Part shown: one piece after another, positions 53,056 to 61,753 of the stretch
Layout: each line of letters starts with the position of its first letter
How positions within the stretch are numbered: position 1 is the stretch's first letter
Notes under the pieces: model-generated
The model's database searches: none
The model's input: the letters and a program-made list of their open reading frames with translations, nothing else
What the model was told of the DNA's origin: nothing
Assembly (NCBI RefSeq): GCF_022179465.1
Contig: NZ_BPQV01000011.1
Span: forward strand, 124,001-188,000
From: Methylobacterium organophilum
GTDB taxonomy: Bacteria; Pseudomonadota; Alphaproteobacteria; Rhizobiales; Beijerinckiaceae
DNA length: 64,000 bases
Reading direction: 5' to 3'
Position numbers and translations under genes: made by a program

Positions 53056-53529
53056 ATGATGGAAAGTCCTGCCGGCTCTGTCCGGATCGCCCGGCGATTC
53101 TGCGCGGCGGCGCTCGTTCTGGCGACGCAGGACGCCGGTGCGCAGGCCGCGCCCTGTCCGCGACGCGTTCCCGTGGAGGCGCCGATCGCCCGGCCCTTCG
53201 GCATCGGGCTCCGCCCCTTGTCGCTGACGCCGGTGCTGCATGCCGGCGTGGTCTACGTGACGCGCCCCGGACTGACGGTGCGGGCCTTGGGAGACGGCTT
53301 GGTGGCATCCTGCAAAGCGGCCGGGAGGCGGGGAAGCCACCTCTGGATCACGCAGAGGGGCGGCCTGCGCCTGCGCTACGGCCCGCTGTCGACCAGGTTG
53401 CGCCCGCATGCCGTCGTCCAGGCGGGTGCCGTGCTGGGGACGACCCTGCGGACACCCCTGACGCTGCGCGGTCTCCGGCATGGCCGCTGGGTCGATCCGC
53501 TACGTGCCGCCTGCGGTCCGGTCGGATAA
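53056..53529 (+). CDS. Degenerate LytM/M23-like exported protein (cluster B)
   Basis: 157 residues from ATG 53056 (53059 also possible). Signal-like N-terminus, then VEAPIARPFGIGLRPLSLTPVLHAG, ITQRGGLRLRYGPLSTRL, VVQAGAVLGTTLRT. The RYGPLS strand matches the cluster A protein at 18059 exactly in position and again replaces the HxH zinc site; the first zinc His is also lost. So it is probably a non-catalytic LytM fold. It lies 56 bases before the octapeptide-repeat gene, as the counterpart lies upstream of the one in cluster A. Confidence 0.68.
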   Translation: MMESPAGSVRIARRFCAAALVLATQDAGAQAAPCPRRVPVEAPIARPFGIGLRPLSLTPVLHAGVVYVTRPGLTVRALGDGLVASCKAAGRRGSHLWITQRGGLRLRYGPLSTRLRPHAVVQAGAVLGTTLRTPLTLRGLRHGRWVDPLRAACGPVG

Positions 53530-53585
53530 CCGGCTCCCCTCGGCGGCAGATCACGCCGTAGTATTCCGTTCATACGGCAGGACCC

Positions 53586-55847
53586 ATGTCTGACGATATG
53601 GCTACGACAATTCCTTGGAGGATCTGGAACTTCGAGGACCGCCCGCTTCATCTGTTGTGCGGGTCCCGGCAGGATCTCGGGAAAGGGATCGCGACGCTGC
53701 CATCCTTCGGTCGATTCGCGCTCGCCGACGAACACTCGCACTATCGCGGGCTCGTAGGCTTACCGAAGGGGCTCGGCGATCCGGACCTGGCCGGGCTTCG
53801 CTCGGCGGTCTGGGCAATCGTCCGCCTCGACGCCGGAGACGCGGCCGAGGCCCTCTTCGCCGACGACGGTTCCTTCGAAGGCCTCCACTTTCGCTCAGGG
53901 TTCGTGGTCCATCGCGGCGGCCGCCGGAGTGCCCTCGACCTTCTGACCCGTCTTGGCTGCGATCCGGCGGGCTGGGCCGGCGGTCTGCTGCGCTTCTCCG
54001 GTGCGGACGGCGTGGCGGTGGCGGGCGCGGACGGCTTTGCTGAGGCCGGCGACGAGGCGTTGGCGTTCGCAGGACCGCGGGGCGAGGCCCGCTGCGGTCG
54101 CAGCGGGCTGGCCCGGGCGGGGGCCGGGGGAACGGCAGAAGGCGGCGACAGAGCCCTCGCCGTCGTCGATCGCTTGGGAAGCGCCCGCTGCGGTACGTGC
54201 GGACTTGCGGTAGCCCGGTCGGACGCTGTCGCCGCTGCCGGCGCGGATGGCGTCGCCGTGGCGCTCGGCCGGGACTGTGTGGTCGAAGCCGGTTGGGGCG
54301 GTGCGGCCATCGCCGCGGGTCCGGTCCGGCTGATCCGGGTCGGTAGGAGTGGGATCGGGATCGTGCGCGCGAGCGCCAAGGCGATCGCCGTCGATGAGGA
54401 CGGGCTCTGCCTTCACCCCCAGCCTCTGGCGAGGTACACGCTCGTGCGTCTCGGACGGGGCGCCGTCCTGTTGTACGGCGTGCAGGACGGTGGCCCGCTC
54501 CGGCAGCTGGTGGGCGGTTCGGACTGCGCGCCCGATGGCGGAACCTTCGTGTTCCGCGATGGGTCCTGGTATCCGGCCGCCTGGGAGATCGATATCTACG
54601 CCCTCGATCCCGATCGAGGCTGGGCCGTGACGGACGAGGGCGCCGAAGCGTCCCGGCGTCCGGCCGCGCCCGATTTACGTGCGCCGCCACAGGACCAGCC
54701 CTGGTGGCGCGTCGCAGCGTACCACGATCCCGCCAGCAGATGCACCGAGCGTTGGCCCGCACCCGGCGACACCGTGGTGCTGACCCGCCCGGTGCCGGAC
54801 GCTGCGCAGGATGAAGAAGGGCGCGTGGCGCGGGACTGGACGGGCTTGCCCTGGGGCCGAGGCGATCTCTCCCTTCCCGAGGGGAGCACCTGCATGTTGG
54901 TGCGGATCGAAACTCCTTCGGAGGCGGACGAGCGCGGGGCCGTGAGCTGTCGGGGAGGCGACATCCTCTATCACGGCAACCTGCGCGGCGCCGTCGCCGC
55001 TCTGGTGGCGATGGGGGCGGATCCCGAGGGGATGGGGCTCGACATCGCTCTCGCCGGCGAGGGTGGGGTCGCCCGCGTGAATCCGGGCCGCAATCCCGCG
55101 GGCGGCTCTCCGATGGCTTCGCAAGGGGTCATGGAGGAGGACGAGACCGATCCCGACAACTGGGCCGACGTCCCGATGCTGACGGGGGATCCGGCCCGGC
55201 CGATGCGCCCCTCCCTCGCCGTGGCCGGGCCTGCGGGCATCGCGATCTGTGCGGGCGAGGCGCATGCGGGCGCGGACGGCGTCGCCTGGGCTCTGGATCG
55301 GGGAAGCGCGCGGGTCCTCGGATGTGGCATCGCGGTCGGCGCCTTTGGCCAGGCTGTCGCCGGCTCCGACGGAATAGCCTGGATCCGCGATCCCACGGGC
55401 CGCTGGGGTCCGTTAGGTCGACGGTCGCTGGGTGTGCCGCCTCAAGCTGAGGTCGGCTCGCGAGGGCTCGCGGTCTGTGCGGCGCCTGGCGGTCGGGCCA
55501 CGGCGGCAGCCGCGGGGATCGCCGTGGTGGCCGAGGGCGGCAGCGCGACCTGCGGCGCGCTCGGTCTCGCGGTCTGCCTCCGCTCGGGCGGCCTAGCCTC
55601 CGCCGGTCGCGATGCGGTGGCGGTCGCAGCACGCGGCAATGTCTGCGGCCTGACGGGCGCTCTGCTCGTCGCCCGGGACGAGACCGGGCGCTGGGTCCAT
55701 GGGCGGGTCGGGGAAGACGGAATCGCGGAGAGCGTCCCCTACGTAGCGGCGGGCGGGCGGTTCCTGCCGCGCGTCGTCGTGCTCCCCCGTGCCGCGCGGC
55801 GCGGCGGCTCGGATCGGTCAGGGGCGACGAGGAGGAGACGCTCGTGA
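53586..55847 (+). CDS. Octapeptide-repeat (beta-solenoid) protein B
   Basis: 753 residues with the same order of parts as the protein at 19773: N-terminal domain (PLHLLCGSRQDLG, VWAIVRLDAGD, FRSGFVVHRGGRR), first array (~133-298, e.g. GADGVAVA, GADGFAEA, CGTCGLAVARS), a middle domain with PWGRGDLSLPEG, LRGAVAALVAMG, IALAGEGGVARVN, a second array (~543-692, GPAGIAICAGEAHAGADG) and a cap GALLVARD...GEDGIAES...GGRFLP. No signal peptide. Identity to copy A is moderate. Its TGA overlaps the GTG of the partner gene, so the repeat protein and the partner are likely made together. Confidence 0.8.
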   Translation: MSDDMATTIPWRIWNFEDRPLHLLCGSRQDLGKGIATLPSFGRFALADEHSHYRGLVGLPKGLGDPDLAGLRSAVWAIVRLDAGDAAEALFADDGSFEGLHFRSGFVVHRGGRRSALDLLTRLGCDPAGWAGGLLRFSGADGVAVAGADGFAEAGDEALAFAGPRGEARCGRSGLARAGAGGTAEGGDRALAVVDRLGSARCGTCGLAVARSDAVAAAGADGVAVALGRDCVVEAGWGGAAIAAGPVRLIRVGRSGIGIVRASAKAIAVDEDGLCLHPQPLARYTLVRLGRGAVLLYGVQDGGPLRQLVGGSDCAPDGGTFVFRDGSWYPAAWEIDIYALDPDRGWAVTDEGAEASRRPAAPDLRAPPQDQPWWRVAAYHDPASRCTERWPAPGDTVVLTRPVPDAAQDEEGRVARDWTGLPWGRGDLSLPEGSTCMLVRIETPSEADERGAVSCRGGDILYHGNLRGAVAALVAMGADPEGMGLDIALAGEGGVARVNPGRNPAGGSPMASQGVMEEDETDPDNWADVPMLTGDPARPMRPSLAVAGPAGIAICAGEAHAGADGVAWALDRGSARVLGCGIAVGAFGQAVAGSDGIAWIRDPTGRWGPLGRRSLGVPPQAEVGSRGLAVCAAPGGRATAAAAGIAVVAEGGSATCGALGLAVCLRSGGLASAGRDAVAVAARGNVCGLTGALLVARDETGRWVHGRVGEDGIAESVPYVAAGGRFLPRVVVLPRAARRGGSDRSGATRRRRS

Positions 55848-56500
55848 GGTGGTGGCGCGACGGGACGGATCGCCTCGCCTTCCGGCTCTGGCGGCTGCTC
55901 CGGCGCCATCCGACCGGCATGCCCGCGCCGCAGCCCTGGTCGGGACCGCCCGATCCGTCACCCGACCCCGCGCGCGAGCCCCCGGTCCGGGCCGCCGCGC
56001 GCCCGGCGCTTCCCTCCATCGGGGAGATGCTTCTCGCCCTCGCGCCCCGGCTCGACTGGACCGATCCGGTTCTGCGCCGGGGTTTGGCAGAGCCGGTATG
56101 GACGCCGCCGCCGGACTTGCGGGCGCTGATCGAGCGGGCCCGCGACGAGGCGGGGCAGATGCCCCTCTACGAACTCGGGATGAGCCTGCCCACGCATACG
56201 CTGGTGCTCGCCTGCCTCGCCCTCCTGCGCTCGCGAGAGGACGCGGCCATCGATGCGCTGCCGTGCCCGGAAGCGGGAGGGGCGGTGCGGGACATTCCCG
56301 GTTCGGTCCAGACGGCGATGTTCCTGGCCTTCGGTCTGATCTGGCCCCCACGAAGCGCCGATGCCCCGGTCGAGTTCGTCCGACCGAGCCCTGTCGCAAC
56401 GCCGGTCAACGCCGCGCAAGTGCCGCCGGTCCTGCGGCCTGAGAGATCTCCGACATCGGATCCCCCTCGGATCCCGACGATCGTGAGACCCGAGCCATGA
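55844..56500 (+). CDS. Partner-family protein B (homologue of 25655)
   Basis: 218 residues from the GTG 55844 (AGGAGGAG upstream), overlapping the repeat-protein stop. Conserved blocks with the protein at 25655: HPTGMPAPQ, LALAPRLDWTDPVLRRGL, PVWTPPP, LYELGMSLPTHTLVLAC, LALLRS, TAMFLAFGLIWPP. A Pro-rich tail of ~40 residues follows. No TM or signal. The next gene's ATG overlaps its stop (ATGA). Coupling to the repeat protein in this copy strengthens the view that the two work together. Confidence 0.75.
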   Translation: MRWWRDGTDRLAFRLWRLLRRHPTGMPAPQPWSGPPDPSPDPAREPPVRAAARPALPSIGEMLLALAPRLDWTDPVLRRGLAEPVWTPPPDLRALIERARDEAGQMPLYELGMSLPTHTLVLACLALLRSREDAAIDALPCPEAGGAVRDIPGSVQTAMFLAFGLIWPPRSADAPVEFVRPSPVATPVNAAQVPPVLRPERSPTSDPPRIPTIVRPEP

Positions 56501-57083
56501 AGACCGTCATCGCCGCTGCCACCTGCACTACCTTCGCCGTCCTGGCCTTCGGGCCGATGCCGCTGGTGGCAGGTCTCGCTGCACAGGCGCAGCATTCCGC
56601 CTTGGGTGATGCCAGGGGTGAGGCCGCGGATCGGGCCAACGCGCTGTTCGGCACCTATCGCGCCCGCTGCGGGTCGGTCGCCGTCGTCGCCATCGATGTC
56701 GCCGCCGCTCCTGCAGGAGCTTCGCGGGATCGCTGGAGAGCACGCAGGCACCTGTCCGGAACGGCCACACCCTCTACGTCGCCCTGGCCGACCTGCGCCT
56801 CGACGCCCGGGAAACTACCTCGCCCGCGGACCGCCGCAACGGTATCGACTGGTCGGGCCGCCTGACCTTCGGCGCCGGCTCCGTGCGCCAGATCTCGGTG
56901 GGTCGCGACGGGACCATGGGTCGCTGGACCCCCTGGCAGGCGGGCGGTCCGGTCTACGCGGTGGACCTCGCCCGGCGCGACGGCGGGTGGTCCCACCGGA
57001 TCGACGAGATGCCGGTTGTGACGGGACTCGGCCGCTACGGTCGCCTGCGCCGTCCGACCTGTTCCGAAGTGCCCGCAGGCTGA
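56497..57083 (+). pseudogene. Frameshifted exported protein of the 22645 family
   Basis: The frame from ATG 56497 gives a signal peptide and CGSVAVVAIDVAAAPAG, then turns to junk and stops at ~56865. A second frame carries the homologous rest: SFAGSLESTQAPVRNGHTLY, RRNGIDWSG, VRQISVGRDGT, WTPWQAGGPVYAV, GRYGRLRRPTC to 57083. Adding one G in GGAGCTTC near 56718 joins them as PAGGFAGSLES, parallel to PPRGGFTATLG in the copy at 22645, and gives 195 residues (copy A has 189). So the gene has lost one base, or the sequence has a one-base error. Confidence 0.78.
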
Positions 57084-57105
57084 CCGCGGAATGGTCGGGC
57101 GGCGA

Positions 57106-59919
57106 TCACGGCGGCAGCTGACTTGCGATCAGCGCCTTCAGCGCGTCCACCCACTCGGTGTCGCCGGCGGCACCACCGACGAACACCGAGGGCGTCGCGG
57201 CGATCGGCAGGGCGCGGAACCCGTCCCGCTGCCGGCCGAGAGCGGCGCGGGCTGCCTCGTCCGCGACGCAACGGGCCGGATCGTCGGGCGCTCCGGCAAG
57301 GCCGTCGAGCAGACGCGCGAAGGCCCCGAGCCGCTCCTGCGCGGTCGCCAGCCGCGCCCACTCCGCCTGGGCGTTCATCAGGGCGACGAACAGACGGAAG
57401 CGATCCGCCGGAATCGCCGCGCAGGCCGCCACCAGCGCGGCTTCGAGGGCGCCGGCATCGTCGTCGCGCCAGACCGGACGCACTTCGAAGCGGACCGTCG
57501 CCGGATCGGAGAAGGCCATGATCGCCGGCCGGAGCACGTCGTAGGCGAAGCGCTGGCAGGCCGGGCAATCCGCGGCGAGGAAGGCCGTCACCGTGACGGG
57601 CGCATTCGCATCTCCGCTCGCGAAGGCGTGGTTAGCGGCGCGGTCACGCGCGAGGCTCGCCTCCGTCCAGGCGCGATCGAGTTCCGTCCGCGCCCGCAGC
57701 GCGATTTCCGGGGCCGGGAGCCGCTGCTCGATGAAGCGCCAGATCGCGATGGCCTGCGCCGGATCGCGTTGCGCGAGCGCGCCGTAACGCAGCATGTCCG
57801 CACGCAGGGCGAGCGCCCAGGGCGCGTCGCGCAGGTCGTGACGCTCCGCCAGCGCCCGCGCGGCGGCGGGGTCGGGCGCGACGAGGATGGCACCGTCCGC
57901 ACCGCGGTAGCCATGCGCCAGGAGCGTGGCGAGCTGCTCGGCGGCCTTGCCGCTGCCGGCCGCCGCCGCCCGTCGCAGCCAGAGGAGGGCCTGTGCCATG
58001 TCCGGCGCGTGCCCGTCGCGGGGATCCAGCGCATCGTCGATGAAGACCTGGATCGCAGCGGGAAATCCGGCCTCCGCCGATCGCCGGAGAAGGCTGGCCG
58101 TCGGTTCGGAGCGCAGGGCCTTCGCACCGTCGAGGGCGTCGGCCTCCATGCGCAGGCGTGCACGCCAGTACAGGCCGGGCGGATCGTCCGCCCCGGCCGC
58201 GGCCGCCATCAGGTCGCGGCGTTCGGTTTCGGATAGCCGCAGGGCGGGATCGGACGGCGCGAGGTCGAGCCATTCCGCGGTGGCGGCCGGCAGCCCGGCG
58301 GATGCTGCACGGCGCAGCCATGCGTGGTAACGGGGGATCTGGACCTCTCCCCCGGCGAATGCCGATCCGCTGCGATAGAGCTGTGCCGCGGCATACGCGG
58401 CCTTGCCGCTCGGATCGGAGGCCGCCGCCTCCGAAAGGGCCGTGTCGAGCCCCTCGGCCGGATCGGCGGCGTCGCCGTGTCCCGTCAACACCGAGAAGCT
58501 CTTCGCCGCGCTCTCGCGCAGCAGCTTCGCGAGCAGCACGCCCCGTGCGCCGGCCGCGTCGAGGTCCCGCGCGAGATCGCGCAGGTTGACGTCGAGTCTC
58601 TGGAGACGGTCGCCGAGCATCCAGCCCAGGACTCGCCCACGCGGCAGATCCGTGGCGGCGGCGCGGCGGCCGAAGGCGGCCGCTTCGGCGAGAAGCCTTG
58701 CGCGGTCGTCTCCGGCTTCTGCCTGCCGCGCCTGTCTGTCGGCGGCCATGGCCTTCAGGGCGAGGGCCTTGGGATCGCCCGCGGCGAAGCCCGCCTCGAC
58801 GACCTGCCTCCGGTCGCGGTCGGCCATGCCCGTCTCGACGATGGCATCGTTGCTGAGGCTGAGGCACCAGTCGCGGCGGGTGAGGCCATACCGATCCAGT
58901 TGTCCGTCCCAAGGCGGCGCGCAGGCGAAGTCGTAGGCGCTGCCGTCGAGGAGCCCCGCCCTGAGGAGGAGCCCGGTGCGGGTCTCGGGATAGGCGGCGA
59001 ACCAGAAGCCGCCCGCCACGGTGAGGGACAGCGCCGCCGCGCCGGCCGCGATGCGCGCCGCGACCCGTCTCCGGCTCGGGCGGCGAGGCCGCCGGCTCCA
59101 GCTTCGGCGCCGGACCTCGTCCTCGGCCGTCAGGGTCAGCGGCGGCAGCGCGCCCTCGCGGTAGACCGCCACGGTCTGCGTGTTCGCGGTCCACAGGCTG
59201 ACCTTGGCGGCGACGGTATCGACCACGTCCTGGATGCGCGTGCCCGGCACGAGCAAGCCGGGCATCTCCTCGATCAGCGCGAGGGCGAAGGGACTGTGGT
59301 TCCCCCAGCCGTCCTCGGCGCTCGCGGTCGCGGCCGTGGAATAGACCAGTTCCGTCGGGCGCGGCAGGCGGCTGCGCACCATGCCTTGCGTGGCGGAGGC
59401 ATCGCCGGACCCGTCCTCCACGAATTCGTTCCGACAGGTATCGAGGACGATCACCGTCGCCTTGCGCGCGCGGCGCCCGAGTTCCCTGGCGAGGGTATCG
59501 AGCGGCATCGCGCGGGTGGCGAGATGGCGGAGGCCGGTGATCTCCGCGGCGATGGGGATGAGGAAGTTCGCTCCCTCCGCCTGGACCCCATGGCCCGCAT
59601 AGTAAACGAAGGCGACCGCATCGGATCCGGCCGCGTCGACGGCGTCGGCGTACGCGACGAGGGCCTCCTGCATGGCGGGCAGGGTCGCGTCCGTCAGGAG
59701 GCGGACGGAGAAGCCCAGCCCTTCCAGTCCCCACGCCACGTCCCGCGCATCGCGGACCGGGTTCGCCAGAGGTCGGTCGCGATACCGGGCGTTGCCGATG
59801 ACGAGAGCGAGACGCGGCTCATGGCGGGAAGCGGCCTCGACCGGCGCCCGCGCGGTCTTGAGCGGACGTGGAGATTCGGCCTCGCTCAGGCTCGACAGAT
59901 CGAACCGACGATGGGGCAT
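57106..59919 (-). CDS. Caspase-like peptidase / Sel1-like / DsbA-like fusion protein
   Basis: 937 residues. The N-terminal ~250 residues are a caspase-like (peptidase C14) domain: RLALVIGNARYRD, catalytic His110 in YYAGHGVQ and Cys162 in VLDTCRNEF. A membrane helix lies at ~286-308 (AAGAAALSLTVAGGFWFAA). The middle ~450 residues are helical with Sel1-like pieces (AQALLWLRRAAAAGSGKAAEQL). The last ~160 residues are a DsbA-like thioredoxin fold: NAPVTVTAFLAADCPACQRF with CPAC at 785-788, and ATPSVFVGG with the cis-Pro. Topology suggests caspase in the cytosol and the DsbA part in the periplasm. I know of no established family with this exact order. It is convergent with the frameshifted gene. 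Confidence 0.8.
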   Translation of the reverse strand: MPHRRFDLSSLSEAESPRPLKTARAPVEAASRHEPRLALVIGNARYRDRPLANPVRDARDVAWGLEGLGFSVRLLTDATLPAMQEALVAYADAVDAAGSDAVAFVYYAGHGVQAEGANFLIPIAAEITGLRHLATRAMPLDTLARELGRRARKATVIVLDTCRNEFVEDGSGDASATQGMVRSRLPRPTELVYSTAATASAEDGWGNHSPFALALIEEMPGLLVPGTRIQDVVDTVAAKVSLWTANTQTVAVYREGALPPLTLTAEDEVRRRSWSRRPRRPSRRRVAARIAAGAAALSLTVAGGFWFAAYPETRTGLLLRAGLLDGSAYDFACAPPWDGQLDRYGLTRRDWCLSLSNDAIVETGMADRDRRQVVEAGFAAGDPKALALKAMAADRQARQAEAGDDRARLLAEAAAFGRRAAATDLPRGRVLGWMLGDRLQRLDVNLRDLARDLDAAGARGVLLAKLLRESAAKSFSVLTGHGDAADPAEGLDTALSEAAASDPSGKAAYAAAQLYRSGSAFAGGEVQIPRYHAWLRRAASAGLPAATAEWLDLAPSDPALRLSETERRDLMAAAAGADDPPGLYWRARLRMEADALDGAKALRSEPTASLLRRSAEAGFPAAIQVFIDDALDPRDGHAPDMAQALLWLRRAAAAGSGKAAEQLATLLAHGYRGADGAILVAPDPAAARALAERHDLRDAPWALALRADMLRYGALAQRDPAQAIAIWRFIEQRLPAPEIALRARTELDRAWTEASLARDRAANHAFASGDANAPVTVTAFLAADCPACQRFAYDVLRPAIMAFSDPATVRFEVRPVWRDDDAGALEAALVAACAAIPADRFRLFVALMNAQAEWARLATAQERLGAFARLLDGLAGAPDDPARCVADEAARAALGRQRDGFRALPIAATPSVFVGGAAGDTEWVDALKALIASQLPP

Positions 59920-60139
59920 GTCTCACGATCGTGTGGGTCACGCCATCGACGGCGCGGCCCGGAGAGAACCGGAAGCCCAACGATAACGGGGATCGAGACC
60001 GGGCACCATCATGCGAGTTGCGGGCGGGAGGGTCTTTCTTAGGAATGGCATCGCTCGGTTCTGCTCAGCCACCAGCCCGGTCAGTTACCGGCAAGAGACT
60101 TCCGTGAAGTGGCCTGCCGCGGTCCTGTCAGGCAGGAGA

Positions 60140-60365
60140 TTCAGCAATCTGCCCGTCTACGTGGTTCCTGGCAATCACGATCGCCGGGAGCCTTTCCAGC
60201 AGGCATTCGCCGCGGAGTGGTATCTACCTGCGGTAGGATCTTCGAACTTCAGCGTCGATCGCGATCCGGTGCTGCTGATTGGTCTCGACCGCCTGCTCGC
60301 CGGAGATAGTTCCGGAAGCCTCGTGCCGGAGACTCTGGCCTTCCTGGAGGCCGCGCTTGCGGGGC
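60140..60365 (+). pseudogene. Metallophosphoesterase (CpdA-like) fragment
   Basis: About 75 codons in a longer random frame match the core of a calcineurin-like phosphoesterase: LPVYVVPGNHDRREPF with the GNHD metal motif, YLPAVGSSNFSVDRDP, LIGLDRLLAGDSSGSLVPE, LAFLEAAL. The N-terminal DxH and C-terminal GHxH parts are absent. A decayed remnant at the right border of cluster B. Confidence 0.65.
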
Positions 60366-60440
60366 GCCTCGGCACGCAGACTTGTCCCGTCCAGTCGGCT
60401 GAAACCGGAGATGGGTCGTGCGAGACCACGGTTAACGCAA

Positions 60441-61649
60441 CTATAAGTGTTGGCTCATCTTCGCGGCGGTCTCGGCAATTCCAGGTTCTCGCGAAATCAC
60501 GTCGCCGTCTTTCTTTACGGGAGCACGATCGTTTTCGCGAGAAGGCGTCCGGGTCCCGATCCCGCCCAGGACCTGTTCGGCACGGGCACGTTGGCGTGCG
60601 GCATAGTCGGCCCATAGGGAATCGCCTTCGCGGTGGGAACGCGCACCGGCGGCGGGACGAGGGGGCGGCGCGATCGGCGGGAGATCGCTCAGATCCTCGC
60701 CGGTCCCCGGTGGCGACGATGCCCCGACCCGTCGCTCGGCGCGCAGTGCGGCGCGCTCCTCCAGGAGAAGCACCCGAACGAGATCGGCCCGGGGCAGGCC
60801 GTCGACGGCCCATCCGCTGCCGGCTTCGGCGTAGTACCGGGGGGCGGAGCGGTCGGAGGCGTGCCCGGCCAGCGCGGCGATCACCCACGGCGCCAGTCCC
60901 GCCCGCTTCCAGGTCGCCAGTGCGACATGCCGCAGGGAGGTGAAGGCCACGCGCGCGATCCCGAGCCCCTCGCAGAGCCGGCCGAGTTGTTCGGCCGCCG
61001 CCCGGTACCAGCCGTCGTAGTCGCCATAACGCCCGACCATCTCGTCGCGCAGCCGGAGATAGGCACAGATCGCCCGGCGCACGAGGGGGCTCATCGCGCC
61101 GAGGTCGAGCCGGCGCTCTGGGGCGCCCGCCCTGTCGGCGTTGGCCTTGGCGTTGCGGAGCACGAGCCACGTCCCTTCGAGGCGTGCATCGCCGCCCTCG
61201 ATCGGACGATGGCCGATCCGCGAGTGGACGAAGACCGCCAGCGCCAGCATCGCAGGGGCCCGTTCCGCCGGGTTCGCCCATACGCGCTCCGCGAGGGCGG
61301 CCAGAAGCCGGCGAACCTCGTCGGCAGGGACGCTCCGGCGCTTGCGCGACGCGGTCCGCGGCCGGTCGGGACGGCCCCGCCGCCGCTGAAGCGCCGCCTC
61401 GACCCGCGCGTGCAGGGCATCGCGGCGGCCCGGATCGTCCGGGACGAGGCTGCGCAGCATGGCGGCGATCTGCGCGCGGTAGAGGCAGACGGTCCTCGTG
61501 ACCAAGACGCCGGGATCGGTCTCGATGGAGGTGACGAGGGCTTCGGCCCGATCGGCGATGTCCGGATGGGTGGACCGGGCCCGGCGCAGATGACGCTCCC
61601 CACCGTGGAGATAGGCTTCATGGGTCTCCGGCTTGGCCTGGGGCTTCAT
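60441..61649 (-). CDS. Plasmid-type tyrosine recombinase-like protein
   Basis: 402 residues. The catalytic domain is suggested by HSRIGHRPIEGG (first Arg), VAFTSLRHVALATWKRAG (second Arg; the preceding His of the usual HxLR is not present) and LAGHASDRSAPRYYAEAG (late His and Tyr). The N-terminal half is a helical core-binding-like region. A Pro/Arg-rich tail of ~90 residues extends beyond the domain. Its ATG overlaps the stop of a 21-codon reading frame made of three 21-base repeats. Confidence 0.65.
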   Translation of the reverse strand: MKPQAKPETHEAYLHGGERHLRRARSTHPDIADRAEALVTSIETDPGVLVTRTVCLYRAQIAAMLRSLVPDDPGRRDALHARVEAALQRRRGRPDRPRTASRKRRSVPADEVRRLLAALAERVWANPAERAPAMLALAVFVHSRIGHRPIEGGDARLEGTWLVLRNAKANADRAGAPERRLDLGAMSPLVRRAICAYLRLRDEMVGRYGDYDGWYRAAAEQLGRLCEGLGIARVAFTSLRHVALATWKRAGLAPWVIAALAGHASDRSAPRYYAEAGSGWAVDGLPRADLVRVLLLEERAALRAERRVGASSPPGTGEDLSDLPPIAPPPRPAAGARSHREGDSLWADYAARQRARAEQVLGGIGTRTPSRENDRAPVKKDGDVISREPGIAETAAKMSQHL

Positions 61650-61711
61650 TGCCTCTTACTCCACGCCATCTGCCTCTTACTCCACGGCATCATGGTCTTA
61701 TTCCACGCCAT
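61646..61711 (-). CDS. Possible 21-residue peptide encoded by 21-bp repeats
   Basis: The three repeats form a reverse-strand frame starting at ATG 61709-61711. It reads MAWNKTM, MPWSKRQ, MAWSKRQ and stops at TGA 61646-61648, overlapping the recombinase start. Each repeat begins with ATG. No good ribosome site precedes the first ATG. It may be a translated leader coupling the recombinase to the gene upstream, or only a by-product of the DNA repeats. Confidence 0.25.
   Translation of the reverse strand: MAWNKTMMPWSKRQMAWSKRQ
61654..61711. repeat. Three 21-bp direct repeats before the recombinase gene
   Basis: TCTTACTCCACGCCAT occurs three times with at most one mismatch each (61654-61669, 61675-61690, 61696-61711), in exact 21-base steps, two helical turns. 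The spacing suits a protein bound on one face of DNA. On the reverse strand it also reads as a coding repeat (7 codons each). Confidence 0.75.
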
Positions 61712-61753
61712 TGCCGACGATGCGGAGCCTGCCGTCAGCGTCGCCCGACGTCG

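Noticed and set aside
61654-61711. CRISPR-like array
   Set aside because: Only three units, 16 bases each with 5-base gaps; far too short for repeat-spacer structure and no cas genes are present.
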